Origin: Actinomyces sp. zg-332
GTDB taxonomy: Bacteria > Actinomycetota > Actinomycetes > Actinomycetales > Actinomycetaceae
Length of the DNA: 64,000 nucleotides
Direction: 5' to 3'
NCBI RefSeq assembly: GCF_011751945.2
Contig: NZ_CP064951.1
Coordinates: 186,001-250,000, forward strand
Shown here: piece after piece, positions 13,851-24,095 of the stretch
Layout of the letters: every line of letters begins with the position of its first letter
Numbering within the stretch: position 1 is the stretch's first letter
The notes under the pieces: model-generated
Database searches by the model: none
Told to the model about the DNA's origin: nothing
Seen by the model: only the letters and a program-made list of their open reading frames with translations
Program-made: the position numbers and the translations under genes

Positions 13851-15512
13851 ATGAAAAAAGGTTTTATAAGAAAAGCAGTATGTACTGTATCAGTTGCTAC
13901 ACTAGCTTGGGGTATTTCAACTCCTGCTTTTGCTGCTGATCCTGCACAGTCTAATCTACCTGCAGTAAATGCTCCAGCACCTTCATGGGCTGGTAATGTT
14001 CAATTTGTAAATCAGTTGAACTTAACAGATAAAACATACAGAACTTTTGATGTAACTACTACTAAGCCATTTGCTAATCCGACTGATCAACTTGGAAATG
14101 CAACTACCGAGCAAGGTCTTTACAGGAGCTTAGTAGCTAATTTTGTTTGCTGGTCAACTGAACCACAGGATGCAAGTGGTAGTATTCCATCTACTGCTAG
14201 AATTTTTAGAGCAAACGATTCCATAAAGACAGCTTTCCCTCAAGGTTTAAAGGGTGGGGAAAAACTTTACGCTGTTTACGTAAGTGTTGCTGATGCTACT
14301 CGCATTAATGAGTATTTTAATGGTGGTAACGACTCAGTTAATTTGGGTGGACCAGTTAACAAAGAAAACGTTGTTACTATCGATAAGAATGTAAATAGTG
14401 AAGACGTGCTTCCAAATACTGACAAAGTACGCGAATCAACTGGTGTGGAATCAGATGAGATTGCTACTAATCGTGAACTACGTACGATCATTGATAAGTA
14501 TGTAGCTAAGAACGATGTTGATACAATTAACGAAGTTGTTATGAAAGCAAACTTCGATATGGAAAAGCGTATTGCCTTACTAGTATACGATAACCCAGTG
14601 TTTGGTTACGAAGGTAAGCGCGTTCTTACAGAAAATTACTCTACTTTGACAAACTGGAACTTCAATAAGGGTAGAGAAGCTGGTTATACATATGTTGACC
14701 TAGTTGTTACTGTAGACAAGCAAATTGAAACTCCAAAGATGCCATACCTAAGATTTAGCGGTCATTCATGGCGTCCACTATATGTTTTGAGTCCAGATCG
14801 TAGTGAAGCTTTGGAAATTTTCAACCCAACCACTGGTGATAGCTTAGGTAATACAAAGGATTCTTTCAAGACTTTGGTCAATAACACATCAGAAAACGTT
14901 GAATTCAAAGTTGCTAATCCAAAGCAGTACAATACATTAATTATCAGAACTATTCTACGCGATGGTCAAGAACGCATCGGAAACGTAGTTGCTGATGATT
15001 CATCAAGCATTGCTGAAAAGATTGTAAGCAAGATGGAATTAGTTGCTTTGGATTCTAAAGAGTTGATGGGCAAGTATGGTCTGTCTAAAGAAGAAGCTTA
15101 CAAGCATGTTTACAAGATTACTGATGCCGAAGCTAAAAAATTAGCAAAAACACAAGGTGAAGAAACAGTCAAGATTGCAGGTTTTATTGAAGGTGTTGCT
15201 CGTAGCTCAGTAGGAACAATAAGTGGTTTAGGTAATACAGAAAGCTTTACAGAAATTAAGCCTGTGCCATCAAATGTTCTTCGTTTGGGATATGTAATGG
15301 ATGAACCAGAAGCTCCAAAGCCAGAAGAACCAAAGAAAGAAGCTCCAAAGCCTCAACAAAAGCCAGAAGAACTAAAGAAAGCTAAGCCAGTCTTGGTAAA
15401 GAAGGAACTAGCTAAAACAGGTGTTGCTGGTTTTGACGCAACTGTAGTTGCTATTGCTGCTCTAGCTGGACTTGGTCTTGTAGGCGTAGGTCTACGTAAA
15501 AAGCAGAAGTAA
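13851..15512 (+). CDS. Secreted, cell-wall-anchored protein with LAKTG sorting signal
   Basis: I chose ATG 13851 because AAGG lies 7 bp upstream; a GTG at 13830 is in frame but lacks a site. The 553-residue product starts with a signal peptide ending at TPAFA-AD. It has no named domain overall; residues ~95-145 (FVCWSTEP ... LYAVYV) look like a degenerate InlB-type repeat. Residues ~245-355 contain EAGYTYVDL and HSWRPLYV, matching a segment of the neighbouring wall protein at 17025. A Pro/Lys/Glu-rich wall-spanning linker follows. The C-terminus has LAKTG, a hydrophobic helix and RKKQK. LAXTG is the form favoured by class E housekeeping sortases of actinobacteria. Probably an adhesin or structural wall protein; the ligand is unknown. 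Confidence 0.9.
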   Translation: MKKGFIRKAVCTVSVATLAWGISTPAFAADPAQSNLPAVNAPAPSWAGNVQFVNQLNLTDKTYRTFDVTTTKPFANPTDQLGNATTEQGLYRSLVANFVCWSTEPQDASGSIPSTARIFRANDSIKTAFPQGLKGGEKLYAVYVSVADATRINEYFNGGNDSVNLGGPVNKENVVTIDKNVNSEDVLPNTDKVRESTGVESDEIATNRELRTIIDKYVAKNDVDTINEVVMKANFDMEKRIALLVYDNPVFGYEGKRVLTENYSTLTNWNFNKGREAGYTYVDLVVTVDKQIETPKMPYLRFSGHSWRPLYVLSPDRSEALEIFNPTTGDSLGNTKDSFKTLVNNTSENVEFKVANPKQYNTLIIRTILRDGQERIGNVVADDSSSIAEKIVSKMELVALDSKELMGKYGLSKEEAYKHVYKITDAEAKKLAKTQGEETVKIAGFIEGVARSSVGTISGLGNTESFTEIKPVPSNVLRLGYVMDEPEAPKPEEPKKEAPKPQQKPEELKKAKPVLVKKELAKTGVAGFDATVVAIAALAGLGLVGVGLRKKQK

Positions 15513-15553
15513 TTAGCGAATTAGTTTTGTGAAATAAATCTAAACTAAAATTG

Positions 15554-15600
15554 AATTTTGGTCTCACGGATGTATATTCCTGTGGGACCAAAATTATTTA
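15554..15600 (+). terminator. Intrinsic terminator after the LAKTG protein gene
   Basis: AATTTTGGTCTCAC (15554-15567) pairs with GTGGGACCAAAATT (15582-15595) with one G-U pair. The stem starts 42 bp after the stop. Confidence 0.82.
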
Positions 15601-17024
15601 CATACTTCTAGTAAGGTGATGTTCTTAACTTAGAATTTGTGCTGATGAAATAATTTTTGTGATGTTCATAGTGGAAAAATATCTTTGGTGTTGTTTCCAT
15701 TTCAAACCTAGTAACTAATGTCTGCAACTTTGTTTTTGAAAATATTACTCTATTTGTGTTTTTGTTTTTTAAAACTTTTCAATAAGAGTAATCGTAAACC
15801 TTTTACAGTACTATGAAAATAAATACACAATACAGTTATTTCTGCGTATAAAATCATATTCTACTACCTATGAGCTCTATGAGAAATTACTGCTTGTATA
15901 GTTGCCTTTTATGTATTACTCTTTGATATTTCGTTTCGGAGACTTGAGCTATAATACCCTTTTAAAGAAATTCCGTTTTTCACATATTTGGTAGACAAGG
16001 GTGGTTTAGGTGTAGGCTTATTCTCTTATATATAGATTTGTGCTCTTTTGTTTATATTACGAATAAAAAGTTGAGTAAAGGATTGCCTTTAAAGTATTTC
16101 TACTTTTATGATTTCAAGACTTTTCTCAGGGTTTGGTAGCTCTTATTTTGACGGATATTATAGTTATTCTTGTGAATCTTATTTGTGATACAACTTTGCT
16201 TAATATAAGTAATATTTGCGCCTTCTTTAAAGTATTTTTCTCATTCAAGGATTCTATTCGGATTATTTTCTTGGTAGTGCTTTTAACCGTCTAGCTTGCT
16301 CTCTACCCTATGAGCTTGTGGCTTATGCCCGTTTCATAAGAATTTTAGTAATACTGTTGTTAAGTAAATATCTTGGTATTCAGTTTTGTTATAGTTTTGA
16401 TTTTAAAAATTCTTCATTTTATGAGATATGTTGAATACGTAAATCTTGAATATGTCTATACTTCTCTATAATCAAGTTATATAAATTGTATTTACTCCTT
16501 ATTTGATATACTTTTCATTGAAGTTGAATATTTCCTCAAATTTTTCTCATATAAAGTTTTATACAGCTTAACAATCTGTCTTACTGGTTTATTTGTGGAA
16601 TTTTTAAGAACTTGCTTTATTTGTTTTCAGTAAATTTTCCCCTTTGTCCAATTTGATGTTTTACGTAATTTATTTTGCACTAGTTTTGTTTATGTTGTAT
16701 TTGTTATATTGCTTTTTTGAATTGGTTGCATAGGAAAATCTTACAGAAAACCACAGTAAAGAATGGAAATAATTCTAATATTGCAGAGTTCGTTTTAATG
16801 CTATAAAGTAAATTTTGGATTATTTGTTGAATGGATAAATTAAAAATATTGATGTTATTTTTGTTAATAATAAAAATATGTGTGGTGTAATAAAAGTATA
16901 TTAAATATAATAGTAACGATTGTGAATTTGAGGGGTGTTTACAAAAAGTTTGTAAAATTCCTTTATGAACCAACCACTAGTTATTTGAATACTACGTTAA
17001 TACCTTATGGTAGGTAGGGAATTT
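15601..17024. other. 1.4-kb noncoding region between two surface protein genes
   Basis: AT-rich and T/G-biased on the plus strand, with no convincing gene. An 89-residue frame on the minus strand near its end has no ribosome-binding site and low-complexity content. A perfect inverted repeat lies at 16938-16956, near where the promoter of the next gene should be. I see nothing else I can support. Confidence 0.6.
16938..16956. promoter_or_regulatory. Perfect inverted repeat, possible operator
   Basis: TTTACAAA-AAG-TTTGTAAA: two perfect 8-bp arms around a 3-bp centre, 69 bp upstream of the start codon at 17025. Size and symmetry fit a binding site for a dimeric transcription factor. The regulator is unknown. 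Confidence 0.4.
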
Positions 17025-19787
17025 ATGAAGAAAAATAGAATATTAGTGGCACTTTTAGTTATTTTTGCTTTTCTTGTGCCATCTGTACCAGCTTATGCTA
17101 GCTCGGGTAAATTAATAGTTACTGTTAATGGTTTACCATTTATTGGTAGTTTTAATATGGATATCCCGTATAGTTTTTTCATTAATGAGCACAAAACCGC
17201 TGAAGAAACTTTGCCAGGTCAGCCAGTAAAACAGAACAGTAATTTTAATAATCTAGATGCTACTAGGCATGCTGTTGTAAATGCACCAGCTGAAGGTGGA
17301 AAGTTTGATTTTGATGCTACTTTCTATATGAAACAAAGCACAGATTTTCCATTTCGTGGATTTCTTGTTCAGTATGTACAGAAGCATTTGTTTGATGCAT
17401 TAGTTAAACCATCAAATGAACAAATTGCTGCAATGCCTAAAACTAAAGAAGCCGGTGTAGCCTCCTATGTTGATTTGAAGGCTATAATTGACGACAGAAT
17501 TACAGCAGCTGAAAATATATCTGCTTATTTTAAGTCTTACTCTTGGAGACCTGTATACGTATTTGATGAAAATTACAATTTATTAGCAGATGTTCACGAT
17601 TCTTATAATGTCGATGATGAGATTAAAAATATAACTTTCCCGTCAAACGGAAAGCATACTTATATTATTAGAACAGTTCCTGTTGCTGGAAAAGATTTCA
17701 CAAAAGAACAACTAGATGCTCCTATGACTCTTGGCTTTAATCCTGATGGTAATAATAACTTTACTATTTCACGTGAAGTAGCTAATCAGCTAGCTGAAGC
17801 ACGTAGAGGCATGACTGAAGCAGATATTGCTGAAGAAAAACGAATTTTAGCTAAGAAAGATAAGCTTACAGACGATGAAATTGCTACTTTAAAGCGTTTC
17901 AACTTGTATACTCATGGTAATATTTCGGGTCAAGTTACTGGTACTGTTACAGCTACAGCATTGGGCAAAACGCTAACACGTTCAGCATCCGCAGTTGTTG
18001 ACGATAAGGTTGTTCCAGCAGGTATTGCTGTCACATACGAAAATCCAAAGCTAACATTTGTTCGTAACTATGATGCTAACGATGAAACAAAAGTTGGTAA
18101 CCCAGTATATGTAGAGTACAACAAGACAGCCGAGGGTGATGTTTTGCCAGATAGCGTACCAGCTGATCCTACTCGTGATGGTTACAAGTTTATTGGGTGG
18201 GCAACTACACGCGATGCAACTGCTGCAGACTTTGATGCTAATGCACCTGTTACTGAAGATAAGACTTACTATGCGATTTGGAAAGAACAAGTTAAGGTTA
18301 CTTTTGATAGTGCTGAGGGTACTGCTGTAGATTCTCAGACTTTCGATAAGGGTGGTAAGGCTACTCTTCCAGATCCTGCTCCAACTCGTGATGGTTATAA
18401 GTTTGTTGGTTGGCAAAAAGATGGTGTCGATTACAACTTTGACGATGCTGTTGAAAATGATATTACTTTGAAAGCTGTTTGGAAAGAGCAAGTTACTGTT
18501 ACTTTCGACAGCGCTGGTGGTTCTAATGTCCCGCCTGTAACTGTGGATAAAGATAGTACAGTTTCTGCTCCAAGTCCTGCTCCTACTCGTGATGGACATC
18601 GATTTGTTGCTTGGCAGAAAGATGGTACTGATTACGATTTTAGTGCCGCAGTTACTGGAAATATAACTTTGATAGCTAAGTGGGAGAGAGAACAAGTTAC
18701 TGTTACTTTCGATAGTAATGGTGGTTCTGCAGTACCTACAGAAACTGTTGGCAAAGGTGATGTTGTAGCTGCTCCAACGGCTCCAACTCGTGCAGACTAT
18801 GAGTTTGCTGGTTGGGAAAAAGACGGTGTTACCTATGACTTCAATAGCCCTGTTAACGAAAACATCACTTTGAAAGCTAAGTGGGTTAAGGAAAAAGTTA
18901 CCGTAACTTACGATAGCAATGGTGGTTCCGATGTTCCTGCTTCTACTCTTGAAAAGGGTGAGAAAGTTACTGCTCCAACCGCTCCTACTCGTGATGGACA
19001 TCGATTTGTTGCTTGGCAAAAAGATGGTGTTGATTACAACTTTGAAGATGCAGTTACTGAAAATATCACTTTGAAAGCTGTTTGGAAAGAACAAGTTACT
19101 GTTACATATGACAGTGCTGGTGGTTCTAATGTAGATGCACAAACTTTTGATAAGGGTGGTAAGGCTACTCTTCCAGATCCTGCTCCTACTCGTGATGGTT
19201 ACAAGTTTGCTGGTTGGGAAAAAGACGGTGCTACCTATGACTTTGACACTCTTGTCAATGAGAATATTACTCTAACTGCTAAGTGGGAGAAGGTTGAAGA
19301 TAAGCCACTTCCTCCAGTGGTAGAAAAAGTTAAGGTTACTTTTGATAGTGCTGGTGGTTCTGCTGTAGCTGAGCAAACTTTTGATAAGGGTGGTAAGGCT
19401 ACTCTTCCAGATCCTGCTCCTACTCGTGATGGTCATAAGTTTGTTGGTTGGCAAAAAGATGGTGCTGATTACAACTTTGATAACGTGGTAAATGAGAACA
19501 TTACTTTAACTGCTAAGTGGGAGAAGGTTGAAGATAAGCCACTTCCACCAGCTGATAAAGACGATAATGCTCCTAAACCAAAACCAGATACGACTCCAAA
19601 GCCTCAGCCAAAGCCTGAACTTACTCCAAATACAACTGTAACTCCTGAAAAGTCAGGAAAAGTTATGTTGGTAAAGAAAGCAACTTTGCCTGAAACTGGT
19701 GTAAATGGTTTAGTTGGAACACTTATTTTGATCGGTATCCTAGGTGCCGTTGGTCTTATCGCTTTGATAATCCGTAAAAAGAAATAA
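17025..19787 (+). CDS. LPXTG-anchored protein with seven InlB-type (Listeria-Bacteroides) repeats
   Basis: ATG 17025 is preferred over an in-frame ATG at 17007 because AGGGA precedes it closely and the signal peptide (MKKNRILVAL ... PAYA) then starts normally. The product is 920 residues. Residues ~90-215 carry EAGVASYVDL, YSWRPVYV and IIRT, matching the unnamed module of the protein at 13851. From about residue 340 there are seven repeats of the InlB B-repeat / List_Bact type, each with VTFDSxGGS, PTRDGYxFxGW and a final KW or VW. These fold as beta-grasp stalk units. A Pro/Lys-rich linker, LPETG, a membrane helix and IRKKK follow. Repeats are ~200 bp apart, the last 234 bp because of a linker. 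Likely an adhesin held off the wall by the stalk. Confidence 0.92.
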   Translation: MKKNRILVALLVIFAFLVPSVPAYASSGKLIVTVNGLPFIGSFNMDIPYSFFINEHKTAEETLPGQPVKQNSNFNNLDATRHAVVNAPAEGGKFDFDATFYMKQSTDFPFRGFLVQYVQKHLFDALVKPSNEQIAAMPKTKEAGVASYVDLKAIIDDRITAAENISAYFKSYSWRPVYVFDENYNLLADVHDSYNVDDEIKNITFPSNGKHTYIIRTVPVAGKDFTKEQLDAPMTLGFNPDGNNNFTISREVANQLAEARRGMTEADIAEEKRILAKKDKLTDDEIATLKRFNLYTHGNISGQVTGTVTATALGKTLTRSASAVVDDKVVPAGIAVTYENPKLTFVRNYDANDETKVGNPVYVEYNKTAEGDVLPDSVPADPTRDGYKFIGWATTRDATAADFDANAPVTEDKTYYAIWKEQVKVTFDSAEGTAVDSQTFDKGGKATLPDPAPTRDGYKFVGWQKDGVDYNFDDAVENDITLKAVWKEQVTVTFDSAGGSNVPPVTVDKDSTVSAPSPAPTRDGHRFVAWQKDGTDYDFSAAVTGNITLIAKWEREQVTVTFDSNGGSAVPTETVGKGDVVAAPTAPTRADYEFAGWEKDGVTYDFNSPVNENITLKAKWVKEKVTVTYDSNGGSDVPASTLEKGEKVTAPTAPTRDGHRFVAWQKDGVDYNFEDAVTENITLKAVWKEQVTVTYDSAGGSNVDAQTFDKGGKATLPDPAPTRDGYKFAGWEKDGATYDFDTLVNENITLTAKWEKVEDKPLPPVVEKVKVTFDSAGGSAVAEQTFDKGGKATLPDPAPTRDGHKFVGWQKDGADYNFDNVVNENITLTAKWEKVEDKPLPPADKDDNAPKPKPDTTPKPQPKPELTPNTTVTPEKSGKVMLVKKATLPETGVNGLVGTLILIGILGAVGLIALIIRKKK
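18291..19540 (+). repeat. Tandem ~200-bp repeats encoding InlB-type stalk units
   Basis: Repeat starts (VTVTF/VKVTF segment) fall at 18291, 18492, 18696, 18897, 19095 and 19329, giving spacings of 201, 204, 201, 198 and 234 bp. A seventh, more diverged unit precedes them (~18040-18285). Some segments, such as the one encoding FDKGGKATLPDPAPTRDG, are almost identical between units, pointing to recent exchange. Confidence 0.9.
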
Positions 19788-19821
19788 GGTAATTTTACAC
19801 ACTAAGTAAATAGCCGATATG

Positions 19822-19855
19822 GTGGGGATATAGAATTTATATCCCCACTATTCAT
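19822..19855 (+). terminator. Intrinsic terminator after the InlB-repeat protein gene
   Basis: GTGGGGATATA (19822-19832) and TATATCCCCAC (19838-19848) form a perfect 11-bp stem, followed by a weak T-rich stretch. Confidence 0.82.
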
Positions 19856-20151
19856 TTAAGTAGTATTTTCATTAAAAGTATATTTAGGAAAATAAATTTC
19901 TATAGTTACATGATTAAAACGAAAGCTTACACAGATATAGTTATAAAGCAAAAAACAAGAGTAATACGAAATTCAAAAGGGTATACAAAATAATTTACTT
20001 AATAACTTAGTTACTATTAAAACTTAAACAAAATAAAGTATTTTAACCCTAATGTTCTATTTGCTGTATATATTTTCATAAAATTATCCATTACTAAATA
20101 TAATATTGAAAAAGTTTTTATAAGGTTTTTAGAAAATGTTATTATCTAATT
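19856..20151. other. Intergenic region upstream of rsmI
   Basis: About 300 bp of very AT-rich DNA without a gene. The only promoter-like element close to rsmI is TATTAT at 20140-20145, placed so that transcription could begin at or near the rsmI start codon. Confidence 0.45.
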
Positions 20152-21024
20152 ATGGAAAAGTATATTTGGCCAGAAAATTCTCCTATCATTCTAGCGGCAA
20201 CTCCTATCGGGAACGTGCAAGATGCTTCAACACGTCTAATAGGAGCTTTAGAACAAGCAGATATAATAGCTGCTGAGGACACTAGAAAAACCTTGAATTT
20301 AGCTAAACGTCTAAATATAAAACTGAAAGCCAAACTTATTAGTTGCCATGAACATAACGAAAAAGATCGTGTTGAAAGAATAGTAGATCAAGCTATTAAT
20401 GGGAGAAAAGTTTTACTAGTTACAGATGCAGGAATGCCTACTGTATCAGACCCCGGGCTTACAGTCGCCAGATATGCAATAGAAAAAAATGTAAAATACA
20501 CAGTTATTCCAGGCCCTAGCGCCCCACTTACAGCACTAGCTTTAAGTGGTATATCCACTGATAAATTCACCTTTGAAGGATTTCTTCCACGTAAAGAAAA
20601 TGACTTAGAGAAAACCTTACTTGAATTGGAATTTGAAAAACGCACTATGATATTTTTTGAATCTCCTAGAAGATGTAAAGATACCATTGTGAAAATGATG
20701 GAAATATTTGGTGAAAATCGGAAAATCGCAATTTGTAGGGAACTGACTAAAATTCATGAAGAAACAATTAGGGGAACAATAAAAGAAATTCTAGAAAACC
20801 CTTTAGAAGACATACTTGGTGAAGTTACAATAGTGTTAGCAGGTGCTGATAAGAAAAAATTAGATCCCAAACGATACGTAGATCAAGTTCTTGAACTAGT
20901 TTCTCAAGGCTCTAAAATGAAAGAAGCAGTAAACATAGTTTCTAAAGCTACAGGTGTGAGTAAGAATGAACTCTACAATGTTGCTTTGAATATAAAAACA
21001 AAGAAAGATAGTGATAATGACTAA
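20152..21024 (+). CDS. rsmI: 16S rRNA (cytidine-1402-2'-O)-methyltransferase
   Basis: The 290-residue product shows the RsmI/tetrapyrrole-methylase fold: [11 protein letters not shown] near the N-terminus, [42 protein letters not shown] and FFESPRR. RsmI uses SAM to 2'-O-methylate C1402 in the ribosomal P site. No Shine-Dalgarno precedes ATG 20152, and the nearest -10-like box ends 6 bp before it, so the mRNA may be leaderless, which is common in actinobacteria. The gene overlaps metG by 8 bp, indicating co-transcription. Confidence 0.96.
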   Translation: MEKYIWPENSPIILAATPIGNVQDASTRLIGALEQADIIAAEDTRKTLNLAKRLNIKLKAKLISCHEHNEKDRVERIVDQAINGRKVLLVTDAGMPTVSDPGLTVARYAIEKNVKYTVIPGPSAPLTALALSGISTDKFTFEGFLPRKENDLEKTLLELEFEKRTMIFFESPRRCKDTIVKMMEIFGENRKIAICRELTKIHEETIRGTIKEILENPLEDILGEVTIVLAGADKKKLDPKRYVDQVLELVSQGSKMKEAVNIVSKATGVSKNELYNVALNIKTKKDSDND

Positions 21025-22822
21025 TATCCTTGCCGCAGTAGCATGGCCGTATGCTAATGGCCCACGCCACATTGGACACGTCGCAGGCTTTGGTGTTCCA
21101 TCAGATATATTCGCAAGATATATGCGTATGGCTGGTAATGACGTGTTGATGGTTAGTGGAACTGACGAGCATGGCACACCAATTTTGGTTGCTGCTGATA
21201 AAGAGGGTATTACTGCTCAACAGCTAGCTGATAAGAATAACGAAATTATTGTTCAAGACTTATTGGGGTTAGGCTTATCTTATGACCTATTTACCCGTAC
21301 TACAACCACTAATCACTACAAGACTGTTCAAAAAATGTTTGAAACAGTACGTGATAACGGTTACATGGTTGAAAAAGTGATTGGTGCTGCAATTTCACCA
21401 TCAACTGGACGTACTTTACCTGACCGTTATATTGAAGGAACTTGTCCTTTATGTGGATATAAGGAAGCTCGTGGTGATCAGTGTGACGAATGCGGTAAAC
21501 AGCTTGATCCTGAAGATTTGATTAATCCTAAGTCAAAAATTAATGGTGAGACACCTAAATTTATTGAAACTACACATTATTTCTTAGATTTGCCTGCATT
21601 GGCTGACTCTTTAGGCAAATGGCTGGATGAGAGGGAAAAGTCTGGTAAGTGGCGCCCAAATGTTATCAAGTTTTCTCAAAATATTTTGGATGAGATTAAA
21701 CCACGTGCTATGACTCGTGATATCGACTGGGGAATTCCGATTCCTGGTTGGGAGGATCAGCCTAATAAACGTTTATATGTTTGGTTTGATGCTGTTATTG
21801 GTTATCTTTCTGCTTCCATTGAGTGGGCTAAACGCATTGGTAAACCTGAAAAATGGCGTGACTGGTGGAATAATCCTGAGGCTCTTTCTTATTATTTCAT
21901 GGGTAAGGATAATATTGTTTTCCATTCACAGATTTGGCCAGCTGAACTACTAGGATATAACGGTAAAGGAAACAAGGCTGGTGAATATGGTTCTTTGGGA
22001 GAATTGAATTTACCAACAGAAGTTGTTGCTAGTGAGTTTTTGACAATGGAAGGTAAGCAGTTCTCTTCATCTCGTGGCGTAGTTATTTATGTAAAAGACG
22101 TTTTGTCTCGTTACCAGCCGGATGCTTTGCGATATTTCATCAGTGCTGCTGGTCCAGAAAATCAGGACTCGGATTTTACTTGGAAAGAGTTTGTACGTCG
22201 TAATAATGATGAGTTGGTGTCTGGTTGGGGTAACCTTGTAAACCGCACTATTTCTATGATTGCGAAAAATTTTGGCGAGATTCCTGAGTGCGTAGAACTT
22301 GAGGAAATTGATAAGAAACTTCTGGGCTCAATCCAAGATGGTTTTTCCGAAGTTGGGAATCTTATTTCTACACATAAGCAAAAAGCAGCTTTGGCTCATA
22401 TTATGAAACTTGTGGGGGATACAAATAAGTATGTTGCTGAAACTGAACCTTTCAAGATGAAAGATGAGAGCTTGAGGCCTCGTCTAAGCACAGTTTTGCA
22501 CGTATTGGCTCAAGCTGTTAGTGATTTAAACCTTATGATTAGCCCATTTTTACCTCATTCTTCAAATAAAATTGCTGCTTTGTTGGGACAAGATGATATT
22601 GCTCCTATGCCTGAAGTAAAGTATGTTGAAGATTTGGTTGAAGAGGGCGATATTCCTCAGATAGGTACTTATCCTATTATTACTGGTGACTATTCTAAGA
22701 CACCTAAATGGGAATCTACTCCAGTTACAGTGGGGGTTGCTATTGCTAAGCCTAAGCCAGTATTTACAAAGCTTGAGGATAGTGTAATAGTGGAAGAACT
22801 TGAAAGAATGAACGCTAGTTAA
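21017..22822 (+). CDS. metG: Methionyl-tRNA synthetase
   Basis: A 601-residue class I aminoacyl-tRNA synthetase charging tRNA-Met. PRHIGH is the HIGH motif, a zinc knuckle follows (CPLCGY ... CDECG), and the KMSKS position reads KQFSSSRG. This variant, with [17 protein letters not shown] downstream, is usual for actinobacterial MetRS of the archaeal-like type. The anticodon-binding helical domain fills the C-terminus; there is no C-terminal tRNA-binding EMAP domain. ATG 21017 ([16 protein letters not shown]) is taken rather than the in-frame GTG at 21011; both overlap the end of rsmI. Confidence 0.97.
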   Translation: MTNILAAVAWPYANGPRHIGHVAGFGVPSDIFARYMRMAGNDVLMVSGTDEHGTPILVAADKEGITAQQLADKNNEIIVQDLLGLGLSYDLFTRTTTTNHYKTVQKMFETVRDNGYMVEKVIGAAISPSTGRTLPDRYIEGTCPLCGYKEARGDQCDECGKQLDPEDLINPKSKINGETPKFIETTHYFLDLPALADSLGKWLDEREKSGKWRPNVIKFSQNILDEIKPRAMTRDIDWGIPIPGWEDQPNKRLYVWFDAVIGYLSASIEWAKRIGKPEKWRDWWNNPEALSYYFMGKDNIVFHSQIWPAELLGYNGKGNKAGEYGSLGELNLPTEVVASEFLTMEGKQFSSSRGVVIYVKDVLSRYQPDALRYFISAAGPENQDSDFTWKEFVRRNNDELVSGWGNLVNRTISMIAKNFGEIPECVELEEIDKKLLGSIQDGFSEVGNLISTHKQKAALAHIMKLVGDTNKYVAETEPFKMKDESLRPRLSTVLHVLAQAVSDLNLMISPFLPHSSNKIAALLGQDDIAPMPEVKYVEDLVEEGDIPQIGTYPIITGDYSKTPKWESTPVTVGVAIAKPKPVFTKLEDSVIVEELERMNAS

Positions 22823-22846
22823 TGTAATGTATAACTAATAGTTATT

Positions 22847-22877
22847 TGTGGGGATGTTTTTTCATCCTCACATTTCT
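22847..22877 (+). terminator. Intrinsic terminator after metG
   Basis: TGTGGGGATG (22847-22856) pairs with CATCCTCACA (22863-22872), followed by TTTCTTT. It lies between metG and tatD, so tatD probably relies on read-through or a promoter in the same short gap. Confidence 0.72.
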
Positions 22878-22905
22878 TTATTGCGTTGTGAGATTGGAGT
22901 TATAC

Positions 22906-23844
22906 ATGGGGAAGAAAAAAGTCAGACAGTGGCCACCTAACGGTAAGAAGTTACCTGTCTATGTGATAGATAATCATACTCATTTACCCTTACGTGAAGA
23001 AGATCTTATTGAAAAGGACGGTATTAAGCTGACCTGTGAAGATCAGATTGATTTAGCTTATAAAGCTGGTGTGAAGCAGCTCATAACTTCTGGTTGTGAG
23101 TATTTGGATTTAGAATTGACTTTAGATTTGGCTCTGAAGTATGAGAATGTTTATGCTGCTCTTGCTATTCATCCAAATGAAGCTCCTTTACATTCACAGA
23201 TTTTTGAGGTAGCTCCTGATGGTTTAGAGCCTAAACGTTCAGAGCATTACTTTGATATTAGTTATGAAGATGCTTTTGATAAAGTGGCTACTTTGTGTAA
23301 GAATGATGCTGTTTTGGCTGTTGGTGAAACAGGACTGGATTACTTCAGAACAGGGCATCTTGGGATAGAAAAACAGAAAGAAGCTTTTAGGGATCATATT
23401 GCTTTGGCTAAGGAACTAGATAAGCCGTTGCAGATACACGATAGGCAAGCTCATGCTGATGTTGTAGAGATTTTACTTAAGGATAAGGCTCCTGAGCGTA
23501 CTGTTTTTCATTGCTTCTCAGGTGGGAGGACTCTAGCGCAGTATTGTGCTGAGAATAGGTGGATGGCATCTTTTGCTGGACCTATAACGTACAAGGCTAA
23601 TGAAGATTTGCGTAAAGCATTTTTAGAGTTACCTAGGGAATTAGTGTTAGTTGAAACAGATGCTCCTTATTTGACTCCTGAACCTTATAGGGGATGTCCT
23701 AATTCTTCGTACGTGATGGTTGAAACTGTTGAGGCAATGTCGCGTATGTGGAATGAAGAGATTTTTACTACGAGTTTAGTTTTGCAGGCTAATACTCAGA
23801 GGATTTATGAGCTACCTATTTTGGAAAATGAGTTCGAAATATAA
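22906..23844 (+). CDS. tatD: TatD family metal-dependent hydrolase/deoxyribonuclease
   Basis: ATG 22906 (MGKKKVRQWPPN) has TTGGAG upstream; an earlier in-frame ATG at 22846 lies inside the metG terminator and is unlikely. The 312-residue protein has the TatD metal-ligand pattern: DNHTH, IHPNEA, GETGLDY, a QIHDRQAHADV segment with histidine ligands, FHCFSGG and ETDAPYLTPEPYRG. TatD proteins are TIM-barrel nucleases acting on DNA 3' ends. The position between metG and an RpfB-like gene is the conserved actinobacterial order. Confidence 0.94.
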   Translation: MGKKKVRQWPPNGKKLPVYVIDNHTHLPLREEDLIEKDGIKLTCEDQIDLAYKAGVKQLITSGCEYLDLELTLDLALKYENVYAALAIHPNEAPLHSQIFEVAPDGLEPKRSEHYFDISYEDAFDKVATLCKNDAVLAVGETGLDYFRTGHLGIEKQKEAFRDHIALAKELDKPLQIHDRQAHADVVEILLKDKAPERTVFHCFSGGRTLAQYCAENRWMASFAGPITYKANEDLRKAFLELPRELVLVETDAPYLTPEPYRGCPNSSYVMVETVEAMSRMWNEEIFTTSLVLQANTQRIYELPILENEFEI

Positions 23845-24095
23845 GAATTTATGGGGAAACTATATACGTTTTGTTGAACGAATGAAAACGTTAAATTAAC
23901 TTCATAAATTATTAATTTTATTTTTTGTTACTCTTTAAATCAATTATTAAAATGCGTGTTTCTAATGCTTAATTTTGTATTTTTTGGTTATAAAACGTAT
24001 TTTTGTTATAATTTCATATATTACACAAGTAGTGAAAATAAGTAGTGTGTTTACTTTAATGTAAACGGTAATTGTTGTCTAACAAAGAACGGTTT

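Noticed and set aside
16704-16973. 89-residue minus-strand frame in the 1.4-kb gap
   Set aside because: No ribosome-binding site, Ile/Asn/Phe-rich AT-driven composition, and it overlaps the probable control region of the next gene.
18051-19142. 363-residue minus-strand frame
   Set aside because: Antisense of the InlB-type repeats; no start site, and low-complexity composition.
23845-24095. Possible riboswitch before the RpfB-like gene
   Set aside because: c-di-AMP riboswitches precede some actinobacterial wall-hydrolase genes, but the conserved core cannot be seen here; only small AT-rich inverted repeats are present.
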